NCBI RefSeq assembly: GCF_002150765.1
Contig: NZ_MUYM01000071.1
Coordinates: 1-64,000, forward strand
DNA length: 64,000 bases
Origin: Lentzea kentuckyensis
GTDB taxonomy: Bacteria; Actinomycetota; Actinomycetes; Mycobacteriales; Pseudonocardiaceae
Reading direction: 5' to 3'
Shown here: piece by piece, positions 54,081-62,953 of the stretch
Layout: each line of letters begins with the position of its first letter
How positions within the stretch are numbered: position 1 is the stretch's first letter
Made by a program: the position numbers and the translations under genes
Notes under the pieces: generated by a model
The model's database searches: none
What the model saw: the letters and a program-made list of their open reading frames with translations, nothing else
Told to the model about the DNA's origin: nothing

Positions 54081-54473
54081 TCAGGGTTGAAGGCGGAACG
54101 TGCCGAGCACTTCGAGGCCGGTTCGCCCACCGTCGCGGCTGTCGCGGACGACGGCGACGTGGTCGGCGTCGGGTGTCGCGGGCACCACGACGGTGAGCAC
54201 GCGTGGGGTGTCAGCACTGATATATGGATCTTGGGGGAACGTTTCTACAGTGCTGCCGACGCCCGTCCACACCGGCACACGGCTCACGGTCTGGCCGTCG
54301 CGGTTGCGGACCTCGACGTAGTCGCCGGTCTGCGGATCCCGGGAGGCGCCGGCGGTCACGTTCTTCGGGACGCTTTTCGGGACGTTGACCGAATGCTGTT
54401 CCAGTAGCCGGACACCGTCCGGGCCGAACTCGAAGATCAGGCGGACGGATCTGGCCGGCGCGCCGTCGGGCAT
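54081..54473 (-). CDS. Hypothetical protein
   Basis: 130 residues from ATG 54473 (GGGGAGGAG upstream). Soluble, apparently beta-rich (FEFGPDGVRLLEQHSVNVPK; TPRVLTVVVPATPDADHVAV); no signal peptide. Not recognised. Downstream of the RNA-repair cassette by 70 bases on the same strand; may be part of that transcript. A GATATATG variant falls inside the frame at YISA. Confidence 0.55.
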   Translation of the reverse strand: MPDGAPARSVRLIFEFGPDGVRLLEQHSVNVPKSVPKNVTAGASRDPQTGDYVEVRNRDGQTVSRVPVWTGVGSTVETFPQDPYISADTPRVLTVVVPATPDADHVAVVRDSRDGGRTGLEVLGTFRLQP

Positions 54474-54542
54474 GGCGAGCTCCTCCCCGGGATCGGGACG
54501 CTGGTCGGGCAGCGTCCCCTGTAGGAGGCATCGGCGGCGGGG

Positions 54543-55676
54543 CTAAGTACGTGTCGAAGTCTGTGCTGTGTCCACCCGTTCGACGGCATGCGCCTCGGTG
54601 ACGTCGACCGCTTCCCACTTGTCGACGAGCCGGTCGATCACCGCGGCCGGCACCGGTTCCGGGCGGGCGCGGTTGCGGGCGTGGATCACGTCCTTCGGTG
54701 CTTCGAGGCCGACCAGCGTGATCCGGGCGCGGTAGTCCGCGGCGAGCCCGACGCACCGCTCGCGCAGCTGCCGCGAGATGTTGGTCGCGTTCCAGACGAA
54801 CCGCTCCCCCGCCCTCAGCAACGTCCGCGCTTCCTCGAACGCCGCGGCCGCCACGGCTCGTTGGTCGCCGTCGGGAGCGATGCCGAGTCGCGCGCGCACG
54901 GAGTCGAGGCTCACGACCGGCCAGCTCGGCCGATGAGTGGCGATCCAGTGGTCCTTGCCGACACCGGGGAGGCCGGACAACACCGTCACCTCGACGCGCG
55001 TGTCGTCGTAGGCGGCGTAGTCCGGGTCGCGGCCGGGCGTGCGGAAGTACTGGAACCGCGCGTGGTCGGACGGGAACGAGCGCGGCCGGTCCAGGCAGTC
55101 GCGGTCGCGGCAGTACTCCTCGAACAGCGCGATGTTCTCCAGCACCGACTCGGCGTCGCCGCAGATCCGGCCGAGGATGTCGGCGCGGGCCAAGGTCGCC
55201 AGGTCGTCGTTGCGCGCGAGCAGGCTCACGCGGAACGCGATGCGGTCGAGGTCCGGCCGCTCCAGCGCCCAGAACGGCACCTGGTGGTGCCGCACCAGCG
55301 CGGCGACGTGCTCGCGCCAGGCGATCGGGCGTCCCATCTCCCACAACACCTTGCGCGCCAGCAGATCCCCGGCACGGGAGTGACCGTGCGCGGTGATCCG
55401 GCCGTCGTCGATCTGGGTGCGGAACGGCTTCGCCACGTCGTGCAGCAGGACGGTGGCGAACAACCGCACCCGGTCCGGCTCCGGACGGGCGCGCCACTCC
55501 GGCAACGACACGAGCGCCTCGCACGCCATCCGGGTGTGCGTGGCGACGTCACCCTCCGCGTGGTGGATCGGGTCCTGGTGCACGCCTTCCAGGGCGCGCA
55601 ACCAGGAGAACGCCGAACGCACGGCGTGCCAGTCGAGCGTCCACTGTGGACCGCTGGGACAGAGCGCCTCAAACAC
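54543..55676 (-). CDS. HD-Pnk: HD phosphoesterase fused to polynucleotide kinase
   Basis: 377 residues, GTG start. N-terminal HD domain (about 15-200; His79-Asp80 in LLHDVAK, H98 and further His in REHVAALVRHH) and a C-terminal P-loop kinase (GLPGVGKD 235-242, then VVSLDSVRARLGIAPDGDQR). This matches the HD-Pnk end-healing enzymes characterised from Runella, which remove a 2',3'-cyclic phosphate and phosphorylate a 5'-OH. Overlaps the RNA ligase gene by 8 bases (GTGTTTGA), so both form an RNA-repair cassette. Role in this organism is inferred. Confidence 0.85.
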   Translation of the reverse strand: MFEALCPSGPQWTLDWHAVRSAFSWLRALEGVHQDPIHHAEGDVATHTRMACEALVSLPEWRARPEPDRVRLFATVLLHDVAKPFRTQIDDGRITAHGHSRAGDLLARKVLWEMGRPIAWREHVAALVRHHQVPFWALERPDLDRIAFRVSLLARNDDLATLARADILGRICGDAESVLENIALFEEYCRDRDCLDRPRSFPSDHARFQYFRTPGRDPDYAAYDDTRVEVTVLSGLPGVGKDHWIATHRPSWPVVSLDSVRARLGIAPDGDQRAVAAAAFEEARTLLRAGERFVWNATNISRQLRERCVGLAADYRARITLVGLEAPKDVIHARNRARPEPVPAAVIDRLVDKWEAVDVTEAHAVERVDTAQTSTRT

Positions 55677-56436
55677 GGGTCACCACCCGGTTCGGCAGGA
55701 TCGGGCGGTCCTGCCAGTGGCTGCCCGAGTCCAGCACAGCGGTGAGGAACGTCGGCCGCACCCACTTGTACCGCTCGACCGTGCGTCCGTCCTCCTCCAC
55801 CTTGATGTAGAGGCCTTCCATGTCGTCGTCCGAATCCGTCTCCGCGACAACGACATCCGGGTCCTGTCCCGTCGCCCGCGCCGCCTCGACCAGCACCTCA
55901 CGCCAGCCGGGCGTGCGGCAGGTGGACGGCCCGATCAACGTGGTGAGGTCCTTCAACCTCCGCAACGGCCCCTCGTGCAGCACCGGCACGGATACCACCG
56001 GCGTGCCCGAGAGCAGCCGGCGACGTTCCGGTGTGGACAGGAACTCCCCGGTCTCCCGGTCGAGCAGGTCGAACTCGCAGAAGTGGTGCGGCAGCGCGTC
56101 GTAGAACACGGTGTGCTTGGCGTACAACCATTCCCCGTAGAGCACGAAACGGGTGCCGAGCCGTTCCCACAGCACGCCCTGGTGCGTCGCGGCCCACGCC
56201 TTCAACGGAGCGAACTGCCGCTCGCGCGGTCCGCCGACCAGGAAATGGCCGCGTGACTGCAACTTCAGCGTGCCGTCCGAATCGAAGCTGATGCCCGCGT
56301 TGGCGCCGTCGAGCTTCTCCTCGACGACGAGGTGCCGTCCCGCGATCGCGCGGAACGGCACCTGGTCGAGGTCCTCGTCGCCCGGTTGCAGGCGCGAGCC
56401 CTCGAGGTGGGGCGTCCGCGGATACTTGCGCAACAT
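55669..56436 (-). CDS. RNA ligase (Rnl-type)
   Basis: 255 residues. Nucleotidyltransferase motif I EEKLDGANAGI with adenylated Lys41, then SRGHFLVGGPRERQF, motif IIIa-like LYGEWLYAKHTVFYDALPHH, motif IV-like EGLYIKVEEDG and motif V RYKWVRP. Seals 5'-phosphate and 3'-OH RNA ends after HD-Pnk healing. Length is that of a core ligase with a small C-terminus, similar to the Rnl5 group reported with HD-Pnk. ATG 56436 has no strong ribosome site; possibly leaderless. Confidence 0.85.
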   Translation of the reverse strand: MLRKYPRTPHLEGSRLQPGDEDLDQVPFRAIAGRHLVVEEKLDGANAGISFDSDGTLKLQSRGHFLVGGPRERQFAPLKAWAATHQGVLWERLGTRFVLYGEWLYAKHTVFYDALPHHFCEFDLLDRETGEFLSTPERRRLLSGTPVVSVPVLHEGPLRRLKDLTTLIGPSTCRTPGWREVLVEAARATGQDPDVVVAETDSDDDMEGLYIKVEEDGRTVERYKWVRPTFLTAVLDSGSHWQDRPILPNRVVTRV

Positions 56437-56478
56437 GCCCCGATTTGTAACCCGTTCGAGCGCCCGCTGGCGAACGGT

Positions 56479-57243
56479 TTACGCCTGACCGACGAACGCC
56501 GCCTTGTCGGCGTTGAAGCTCGGCTCGAACACGAGCTGCATCTCACCCGGCTGCGCGCCGACGGAGTACGCGACCTCGTAGGTGTAGGTCTTGCCGGGCA
56601 ACACTGTCGCCGTGTCGAGTGTGCCGCCACAGGCGCCGCTGGTGTCGAAGATCCGCTCGGCCTTCTGGCCGTTGTACTGCGCGTCGTTGCCCAGCAACAG
56701 CAACGCGGTCTCGAACGCAGCGCTCGTCCCGTTGGTGATGATGACCTTGAACTTCACCGCGCGGGTGATGTTCGGCGGCGCCGAGTACTGGCCGGGCGTG
56801 CACGCGACAGGCGCGGCGACGTCGACCGAGAGGCCGTTCGCCCACGTGTACCGCTCGCCCCAGGTCGGCGGATCGGCGAGCGCGTCCTGCTTCGGGGTCT
56901 CCCCCGCGACGCCGGTCTGCCCCTGCCCGGCACCGCCGTCGAGGATCTTGTCGAGCTCCTTGACCGCGGACTGCTGCGCCACCACCGTGAAGACGATCGC
57001 CGCGATGCACAGGACAACGCCGATGACCGCCAACACCTTGCGCGTACCGAACAACGCGATGACACCGAGCACGAGCCCAACGACCGCCGCGACCGCGGTG
57101 AGGTTGTTGAAGATGATGATCGGCGAGCCGACGACACCGACGATCCCGAGGATCAACGCGGTCCAGGCGAGCGCACCGAACCTCACGGGTTTCGGCGGCG
57201 CGACCGGAGGCGGTGCGTAGACGGGCTGCGTCGGATAGGTCAT
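56479..57243 (-). CDS. DUF4190/DUF4352-like membrane protein
   Basis: 254 residues from ATG 57243 (CAGGAGCC upstream). Pro-rich N-terminus (TYPTQPVYAPPPVAPPKPVR), two or three membrane spans (about 23-90; FGALAWTALILGIVGVVGSP), then an outside domain of about 140 residues with Ig-like beta strands as in DUF4352/TelA-like proteins (RAVKFKVIITNGTSAAFETA; TYTYEVAYSVGAQPGEMQLV). Common in actinobacteria, role unknown. Confidence 0.7.
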   Translation of the reverse strand: MTYPTQPVYAPPPVAPPKPVRFGALAWTALILGIVGVVGSPIIIFNNLTAVAAVVGLVLGVIALFGTRKVLAVIGVVLCIAAIVFTVVAQQSAVKELDKILDGGAGQGQTGVAGETPKQDALADPPTWGERYTWANGLSVDVAAPVACTPGQYSAPPNITRAVKFKVIITNGTSAAFETALLLLGNDAQYNGQKAERIFDTSGACGGTLDTATVLPGKTYTYEVAYSVGAQPGEMQLVFEPSFNADKAAFVGQA

Positions 57244-57429
57244 CACGGCTCCTGGCGGTTGCGATGTGTGACCACGACGTCGATTGGTCTGCTTCACCCG
57301 TTAGCCCTAGACCTCAGCGTCACTCGATCGAGTTACGAGTGGCACGTCAGCCAACTTCCGTCGGTAGCGGGCTGGCTACGATCCGTACAGGCTTGGCGGC
57401 GAATGCCATCCCTGAAAGGAACCCTGCAC

Positions 57430-58233
57430 ATGGCACGACGATTCGTCCTATCCCTGCTCGCGGCGATCACCGCCGTGGGCGTGACGACGGCACCCGCACA
57501 GGCCGCCGTCGACTTCACCGGCACCGTGAAACTCAGCGGCTGCTCCGGATCCCTGGTCCGCCTGCCCAGTTCGACCTCCGCCGACAAGGCGCTCGTGCTC
57601 ACGAACGGGCACTGCGTCGAACTCATGAAGGCGGGCCAGGTGTTCGTCGACAGGACGGTGAAGAAGCGCACCTTCGAACTGCTCAACGGTTCCGCCACCA
57701 CGGTCGCGACGCTGAGCAGCACCAAGATCGTCTACGCGACGATGACCGGCACCGACGCCGCGTTCTACCAGCTCGACTCGACCTACGGGCAGATCCAGCA
57801 GCAGTCCGGAATCCGCGGGTTGGAGCTGTCGGCCACGCATCCCGTGGCCAAGACGGACATCCGCGTCGTCTCCGGCTACTGGAAGAGGATCTACTCCTGT
57901 CAGGTCGACGGCTTCGTGCACCAGCTCAAGGAAGCCGACTGGACCTGGCGCGACTCGCTGCGCTACACGTCTTCGTGCAACACCATCGGCGGCACCTCGG
58001 GCTCGCCGATCATCGACAACGCGAGCGGCAAGGTCGTCGGCGTCAACAACACCGGCAACGAGAGCGGCGGCCGCTGCACGATGAACAACCCGTGCGAGGT
58101 CGACGCCGCCGGCAAGGTCACCGTCCGCAAGGGCATCAACTACGGCCAGCAGACGTTCGACTTCGTCGCCTGCTTCGGTCCCGGCACGACGCTGAACCTG
58201 TCACTGCCGGGGTGCAAGGTCGCCAAGCCCTGA
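57430..58233 (+). CDS. Secreted trypsin-like serine protease
   Basis: 267 residues. Signal peptide about 1-26 (FVLSLLAAITAVGVTTAPAQ then AA). Triad: His61 (LTNGHC), Asp109 (GTDAAFYQL), Ser190 (GGTSGSPII). The GTSGSP form and the low Cys number resemble glutamyl-endopeptidase/alpha-lytic relatives. No pro-domain is obvious, only about ten residues before the protease domain. AAAGGA lies about 12 bases upstream. Followed by a strong terminator. Confidence 0.88.
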   Translation: MARRFVLSLLAAITAVGVTTAPAQAAVDFTGTVKLSGCSGSLVRLPSSTSADKALVLTNGHCVELMKAGQVFVDRTVKKRTFELLNGSATTVATLSSTKIVYATMTGTDAAFYQLDSTYGQIQQQSGIRGLELSATHPVAKTDIRVVSGYWKRIYSCQVDGFVHQLKEADWTWRDSLRYTSSCNTIGGTSGSPIIDNASGKVVGVNNTGNESGGRCTMNNPCEVDAAGKVTVRKGINYGQQTFDFVACFGPGTTLNLSLPGCKVAKP

Positions 58234-58250
58234 GAACCGGCGGGCATGAC

Positions 58251-58285
58251 GAAAGCCGGGGCGCCCCTGCCGCGCCCCGGCTTTC
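58251..58285 (+). terminator. Terminator between protease and secreted hydrolase
   Basis: Arms GAAAGCCGGGGCGC (58251-58264) and GCGCCCCGGCTTTC (58272-58285) with a 7-base loop, between convergent genes. Confidence 0.85.
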
Positions 58286-58293
58286 CGCTTCCA

Positions 58294-59094
58294 TTAACGC
58301 GCCGCGCGCACGATCAGGTCGGCCACGGTTTCCGGCTGGGACACGGCAACCGAGTGCGAAGCGTTGGGGGCCTCGACGACGGCACGGGCGTGGGCACGCT
58401 CGGCCATCCACTTCTGCGCCGCCATCGGGATGTTCTTGTCCTTGCCCGCCACCACGAAGTACGACGGGATGGTGTGCCACGCGGGCTCGCCGGCCTTCTC
58501 GTTCAGCGCGGTGTCGTTGACCGGCCGCTGTGTCGCCGCCGCCAGTGTCGCGTCCTTGCGGGACACGTCGGCCGCGAACTGCTGCCAGTACTTGTCCTGC
58601 TGGATCACCAGGTCCGTGCTGCCGTCACCGATGTCGATGGTCTGCAGCGTGTCGCCGAGGGTGCCACCGGGGAACTTGTTCGACAGATCGAGCGCGCTCT
58701 CACCCTGCTCCGGCGCGAACGCCGCGACGTAGACGAGCGACTTCACGTTCGGGTTGCCGAGCGCGGCCTGCGACGCGACCATGCCGCCGTAGGAGTGCCC
58801 GGCGAGGATGATCGGCCCCTCGATCGTGGCCAGCACCTTGCGCAGGTAGTTCGCGTCGCCAGTGAGCGATCGCAGCGGGTTCGCCACCGCGACTACCCGG
58901 AATCCCTTGTGCTGTAGGCGTTCCACGACACCGTTCCAGCTGGATGCGTCCGCGAACGCACCGTGCACGAGCACGATGGTCGGCTTCTTGGCGCCGGACT
59001 TCTCAGCATCGTCCGAGGCGCCCGCACCCGACGGAACGGAAGCGGCCAGGGCCAGCAGGGCTCCCAGAACGACGAACACCTTACGAACTCGCAT
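58294..59094 (-). CDS. Secreted alpha/beta hydrolase
   Basis: 266 residues from ATG 59094. Signal peptide about 1-26 (VFVVLGALLALAASVPSGAG). Alpha/beta fold: VLVHGAFADASSW (oxyanion strand, about 41-53), nucleophile Ser101 (LAGHSYGGMV), His247 (NASHSVAV). Resembles hydrolases annotated as esterases of the AB_hydrolase_6 group, often near OhrR/MarR regulators. Downstream of the OhrR-like gene, with operator-like repeats in the 132-base gap, so probably has its own regulated promoter. Confidence 0.85.
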   Translation of the reverse strand: MRVRKVFVVLGALLALAASVPSGAGASDDAEKSGAKKPTIVLVHGAFADASSWNGVVERLQHKGFRVVAVANPLRSLTGDANYLRKVLATIEGPIILAGHSYGGMVASQAALGNPNVKSLVYVAAFAPEQGESALDLSNKFPGGTLGDTLQTIDIGDGSTDLVIQQDKYWQQFAADVSRKDATLAAATQRPVNDTALNEKAGEPAWHTIPSYFVVAGKDKNIPMAAQKWMAERAHARAVVEAPNASHSVAVSQPETVADLIVRAAR

Positions 59095-59130
59095 CGGTCT
59101 CTCATCTCTCGTCAGGCACCTTGGTGGTGC

Positions 59131-59190
59131 ATCGTGCTCGATTAGATCGTGCACGATGTAAGTTACCTGACGAGTTACCTCGTGCGCGAT
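59131..59190. promoter_or_regulatory. Operator-like repeats upstream of the secreted hydrolase
   Basis: Three related 12-mers: ATCGTGCTCGAT (59131-59142, one mismatch), ATCGTGCACGAT (59146-59157, perfect palindrome) and CTCGTGCGCGAT (59179-59190). They lie between the MarR/OhrR-type gene and the hydrolase, 37-96 bases before the hydrolase start, as expected for a MarR operator. Confidence 0.6.
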
Positions 59191-59226
59191 GTGTTTCAGG
59201 TCACCCGCTGGTCACGGGCGTCGCGG

Positions 59227-59679
59227 TCAGCGTTCTGCGCCGTGCTTGACGCGGCGCAACGCCTTGCGGAGAACGGTGATCTCCTCAACGGTCATGCCGA
59301 GGGCCTGGCCGAGCTGGTTGGTCATCTCGGCGCCGATCCACTGCAGCTCACGGCCCTTGTCGGTGAGCTGGACGAGCACGGAACGCTCGTCGTCGGGATG
59401 CGTGACGCGGACCAGCAGGCCGCTCTTCTCCAGCCGCTTGATCAACGGCGACAGCGTGCTGTACTCGAGGTCGAGTTCGTGCACGAGCTCCCGGATCGGC
59501 CTCGAATCCCGCTCCCACAGCAGGAGCATCACCAGGAACTGCGGGTAGGTGATCCCCGCCTTGTCCAGGATCGGGCGGTAGAAGCCGGTGACCGCTCGCG
59601 ACGTCGTGTAGAGGTCGAAGCAGAGCAGGTCGGAGACCGTGGGGGTCTCGCTGGACGGCGCGTCGGGAGTGGTGCTCAC
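59227..59679 (-). CDS. MarR-family regulator, OhrR-like
   Basis: 150 residues. OhrR features: sensing Cys20 in LLCFDLYTTSRAVTGFYRP, then LDKAGITYPQFLVMLLLWE and the winged helix (about 60-115, LEYSTLSPLIKRLEKSGLLV; PDDERSVLVQLTDKG). OhrR proteins are inactivated by organic peroxides. The usual partner is an ohr peroxidase; here the neighbour is a secreted hydrolase instead. Operator-like repeats lie just downstream. No strong ribosome site at ATG/GTG 59679. Confidence 0.88.
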   Translation of the reverse strand: MSTTPDAPSSETPTVSDLLCFDLYTTSRAVTGFYRPILDKAGITYPQFLVMLLLWERDSRPIRELVHELDLEYSTLSPLIKRLEKSGLLVRVTHPDDERSVLVQLTDKGRELQWIGAEMTNQLGQALGMTVEEITVLRKALRRVKHGAER

Positions 59680-59729
59680 GTCAGCCAGGTTACTCGCGGT
59701 AGCGCCAGAACCGACGCTACTGCCAGCAC

Positions 59730-60239
59730 CTACGACCAGGGCTCGTCCAACGCCGACGCCTCGTCACCGGCCGCGCGCAGTTCGTCGCGCACCACCCGAT
59801 AGGCGAGCCCTTCCGCGTATCCCTTACGCGCCAACGCCCCCACGAGACGCCGGATCTTCGCTGTCTCGTCCACACCCGACATCGTGCGCAGCCGTTTGCG
59901 GACCAGCTCGCGCGCCTTCTCCTCCTCGGCCTCGCCGTCGACCGCGGCGACCGCTTCGGCCACCACCTCGTCGGCGACGCCCTTGCGCCGCAGCTCCATG
60001 GCCAGGGCACGACGGCCCAGACCGTTGTAGTTGTGGCGGGAGCGCACCCACATCTCGGCGAACTCGGCGTCGTCGATCAGGCCGGCGCGGTCGAACCTGC
60101 CGAGGACCACCTCGGCGGCGCCGGCGCTGATTCCCTTGCGCAGCAACGCGTCGTGCAGCTCTTGCCGAGATCGGGCTCGAGCGGTGAGCAGCGCGTAGCA
60201 GATGTCCCGCGCCTTGCGCTGCTCCTCAGCCTCGTCCAA
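59730..60239 (-). CDS. recX: Regulatory protein RecX
   Basis: 169 residues from TTG 60239 (GAGG upstream). Three-helix RecX repeats: ICYALLTARARSRQELHDAL, LIDDAEFAEMWVRSRHNYNG and KARELVRKRLRTMSG. RecX limits RecA filament growth. Eleven bases after recA, so co-transcribed and under the same SOS box. Confidence 0.93.
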   Translation of the reverse strand: MDEAEEQRKARDICYALLTARARSRQELHDALLRKGISAGAAEVVLGRFDRAGLIDDAEFAEMWVRSRHNYNGLGRRALAMELRRKGVADEVVAEAVAAVDGEAEEEKARELVRKRLRTMSGVDETAKIRRLVGALARKGYAEGLAYRVVRDELRAAGDEASALDEPWS

Positions 60240-60250
60240 ACCTCACGACC

Positions 60251-61297
60251 TCAGAACTCGACGGGCGCGGCGGGAGCCGACTCGTCGGCGTCGAGCGTGG
60301 CGCCGATGCCGAGCTTGTCCTTGATGCGCTTCTCGACCTCGTTCGCGATGTCCGGGTTGTCCAGCAGGAACTTGCGGGCGTTCTCCTTGCCCTGGCCCAG
60401 CTGGTCGCCCTCGTAGGTGTACCAGGCACCGGACTTGCGCAGGATGCCCTGGTCGACGCCCATGTCGATGAGCGAGCCCTCGCGGCTGATGCCCTTGCCG
60501 TAGAGGATGTCGAACTCGGCCTGCTTGAACGGCGGCGCGACCTTGTTCTTCACGACCTTGACCCTGGTGCGGTTGCCGACGGGCTCGCCGCCGTCCTTCA
60601 GGGTCTCGATGCGGCGCACGTCCAGACGCACGGAGGCGTAGAACTTCAGCGCCTTACCACCGGTCGTGGTCTCCGGGGAGCCGAACATCACGCCGATCTT
60701 CTCGCGCAGCTGGTTGATGAAGATCGCGGTCGTGTTGGACGCGCTGAGCGCACCGGTGATCTTGCGCAGCGCCTGGCTCATCAGGCGGGCCTGCAGACCG
60801 ACGTGGTTGTCGCCCATCTCGCCCTCGATCTCGGCGCGCGGCACGAGGGCGGCGACCGAGTCGATGACCAGGATGTCGAGCGCGCCGGAGCGGACCAGCA
60901 TGTCCGCGATCTCGAGCGCCTGCTCACCGGTGTCGGGCTGCGACACCAGCAGCGCGTCGGTGTCGACGCCCAGCTTCTTCGCGTACTCCGGGTCGAGCGC
61001 GTGCTCCGCGTCGATGAACGCGGCGATGCCACCGTTGCGCTGCGCGTTCGCGACCGCGTGCAGCGCGACCGTGGTCTTACCGGAGGACTCCGGACCGTAG
61101 ATCTCGACGACACGACCCTTCGGCAGACCACCGATGCCGAGCGCCACGTCCAGCGCGATCGCACCGGTCGGGATCACCTCGATCGGGGCGCGGCCCTCCT
61201 CGCCGAGGCGCATCACGGAGCCCTTGCCGAACTGCTTGTCGATCTGCGCCAGGGCCAGCTCGAGCGCCTTGTCCCGGTCGGGTGCTGCGGGTGCCAT
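60251..61297 (-). CDS. recA: Recombinase RecA
   Basis: 348 residues from ATG 61297. Walker A GPESSGKT (68-75), Walker B LDILVIDSVAAL, L1/L2 loops (EIEGEMGDNHVGLQARLMSQ; NQLREKIGVMFGSPETTTGG). No intein. C-terminus is short and ends SAPAAPVEF. Central to recombination and to LexA cleavage. An SOS box lies about 105 bases upstream. Confidence 0.98.
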   Translation of the reverse strand: MAPAAPDRDKALELALAQIDKQFGKGSVMRLGEEGRAPIEVIPTGAIALDVALGIGGLPKGRVVEIYGPESSGKTTVALHAVANAQRNGGIAAFIDAEHALDPEYAKKLGVDTDALLVSQPDTGEQALEIADMLVRSGALDILVIDSVAALVPRAEIEGEMGDNHVGLQARLMSQALRKITGALSASNTTAIFINQLREKIGVMFGSPETTTGGKALKFYASVRLDVRRIETLKDGGEPVGNRTRVKVVKNKVAPPFKQAEFDILYGKGISREGSLIDMGVDQGILRKSGAWYTYEGDQLGQGKENARKFLLDNPDIANEVEKRIKDKLGIGATLDADESAPAAPVEF

Positions 61298-61399
61298 CTT
61301 GGGTCCACCTTTTGTCGTCTGCCGTTGCTTCGTCATGTTGGACCTGACGCTACTGGCGGGGTCTGACAATTTCGCGAAGCCGGGTCGGGGCCACTGTAG

Positions 61400-61415
61400 C
61401 CGAACACGTGTTCGA
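61400..61415. promoter_or_regulatory. LexA (SOS) box of recA
   Basis: CCGAACACGTGTTCGA, a 14-base palindrome CGAACACGTGTTCG with one mismatch to TCGAAC-N4-GTTCGA, 103 bases before the recA ATG, in the recA/DUF3046 gap. Confidence 0.85.
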
Positions 61416-61442
61416 GCACACGTGACACTCCGAACCGGCAGC

Positions 61443-61637
61443 TCAACGCCGATTTTCAGGAATTTCGAACGCGTCGCAGACCGCGACCCAGACGTCCTTG
61501 GCGCCGAGCCCCGCTTCCAGCGCCTCGTCGGCGGTGCGCCCTCCCAGTGACGACAGCACGTGGTCGCGGGCGATCATCTCGGCCCTGACCTGGCCGAACT
61601 CCCCGGCCATGAGTTTGCGGAACATGGTGATGCGCAC
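61443..61637 (-). CDS. DUF3046 protein
   Basis: 64 residues, GTG start: RITMFRKLMAGEFGQVRAEM, then IARDHVLSSLGGRTADEALE and VWVAVCDAFEIPENRR. DUF3046 is the small actinobacterial gene that lies upstream of recA. Function unknown. It sits nine bases after the MFS gene. Confidence 0.9.
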   Translation of the reverse strand: MRITMFRKLMAGEFGQVRAEMIARDHVLSSLGGRTADEALEAGLGAKDVWVAVCDAFEIPENRR

Positions 61638-61646
61638 CCGCAGACC

Positions 61647-62900
61647 CTAACGAACGGGCCTGCGCAGTGATGCGAAGAGGCACACGATCAGCAACGGCAG
61701 CGCGGTGAACCCGACGATCAGCCCGAGCGCCGCGTACGACCAGGCCGTCACGACGATCCCCGACACGGCGCCACCAACGGCCCCGCCGACGTTCATCACC
61801 AGATCGGACAGCCCCTGCGCGGCCGGCCGGTCCTCCACCCGCACGGACTCCGTCAGCAGCGCGGACCCCGACACCAGTCCCGCCGACCAGCCGAACCCGA
61901 GCAGCGCCAGTCCCGCGGCGAGCTGCGGGGCGTCGTGCGACGGGGCCATCCCCGCGACCCCGGACGCCGCCACCACCAGCGACGCGCCGATCGCGAGCAC
62001 CGGCACGCGGCCCAGCCGGTCCGCCATCCACCCGAACAACGGGCTCGCGGCGTACATCGCGGCGACGTGCAGGCTGATCACCACGCCGACCACGCGCAAC
62101 GACGACCCGGCGTGGTTCATGTGCACGGGCGTCATCGACATCAGCCCGACCATCGCGGTGTGGCACAACATCACACCAACGAGTGCAAGTCGCGCCATCG
62201 GCCCGAGCGAGCCCCAGATCCGCAGCCCGCCAGGAGATCCGCTGCCACCGGCGCAGTGCGGGGATTCAACCGGTCGAGTGCTTTTCACGACGACCAGCGG
62301 GTCCGGCCGCAGCCCGAACTGGATCACCAGCACGGCGACCCCGAGCACCGCGGCGGCCAGCAGGAACGGCCCCGCCCCGACCGGCAGGCCCAGCCAGGCC
62401 GCCAGCCGTCCGGCGGGATCGGCGAGGTTGGGTCCGATGATCGCGCCGATCATGGCCGCCCACACCACGCGCGAGAGCTCCCGCGCACGGCGTTGAGGGT
62501 CCGCCAGATCCGTTGCGGCATAACGAGCCGCATAGTTCGCGCTGGACGCCCCTCCGAACAGAAGGAGCCCTACCAACAACACCTGCCACAAACCGAAGCT
62601 CACGGCGACGGCGGCGACCAACGCACCTAGTGCGCCCATGCCATAGCCAAGGATCAGCGCTGGGCGACGCCCACGCCGTTGCGCGAGACGAGCACCGGGC
62701 AGGGCGAGCACCGCGGCACCGGCGACGGCGGCGGTCTGCGCGAGCCCTCCCACGGCGTCGGAACCGGACAGCGACGCGGCTATCAGCGTGCTGATCGCAA
62801 GGCCGATCGTCACCGCCGCCGACCCCAGGATCTGGGTGCCGGTCAGCACGCGGACGACCTTGCGCTGCACGCGTTCGACCTGCGGCGCGACGGTCACCAT
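61647..62900 (-). CDS. MFS transporter
   Basis: 417 residues, about 12 spans; motif A-like LAQRRGRRPALILGYGMGAL (about 71-90) after span 2, FGWMADRLGRVPVLAIGASL in the second half. A cytoplasmic insert at about 205-230 (VKSTRPVESPHCAGGSGSPG) separates the halves. Substrate unknown. Same strand and close to DUF3046. Confidence 0.85.
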   Translation of the reverse strand: MVTVAPQVERVQRKVVRVLTGTQILGSAAVTIGLAISTLIAASLSGSDAVGGLAQTAAVAGAAVLALPGARLAQRRGRRPALILGYGMGALGALVAAVAVSFGLWQVLLVGLLLFGGASSANYAARYAATDLADPQRRARELSRVVWAAMIGAIIGPNLADPAGRLAAWLGLPVGAGPFLLAAAVLGVAVLVIQFGLRPDPLVVVKSTRPVESPHCAGGSGSPGGLRIWGSLGPMARLALVGVMLCHTAMVGLMSMTPVHMNHAGSSLRVVGVVISLHVAAMYAASPLFGWMADRLGRVPVLAIGASLVVAASGVAGMAPSHDAPQLAAGLALLGFGWSAGLVSGSALLTESVRVEDRPAAQGLSDLVMNVGGAVGGAVSGIVVTAWSYAALGLIVGFTALPLLIVCLFASLRRPVR

Positions 62901-62953
62901 GATCGCGATGGTGGCACGCGGCGACCCGGTGCCGACAGGTCCATCAGGGGCGG

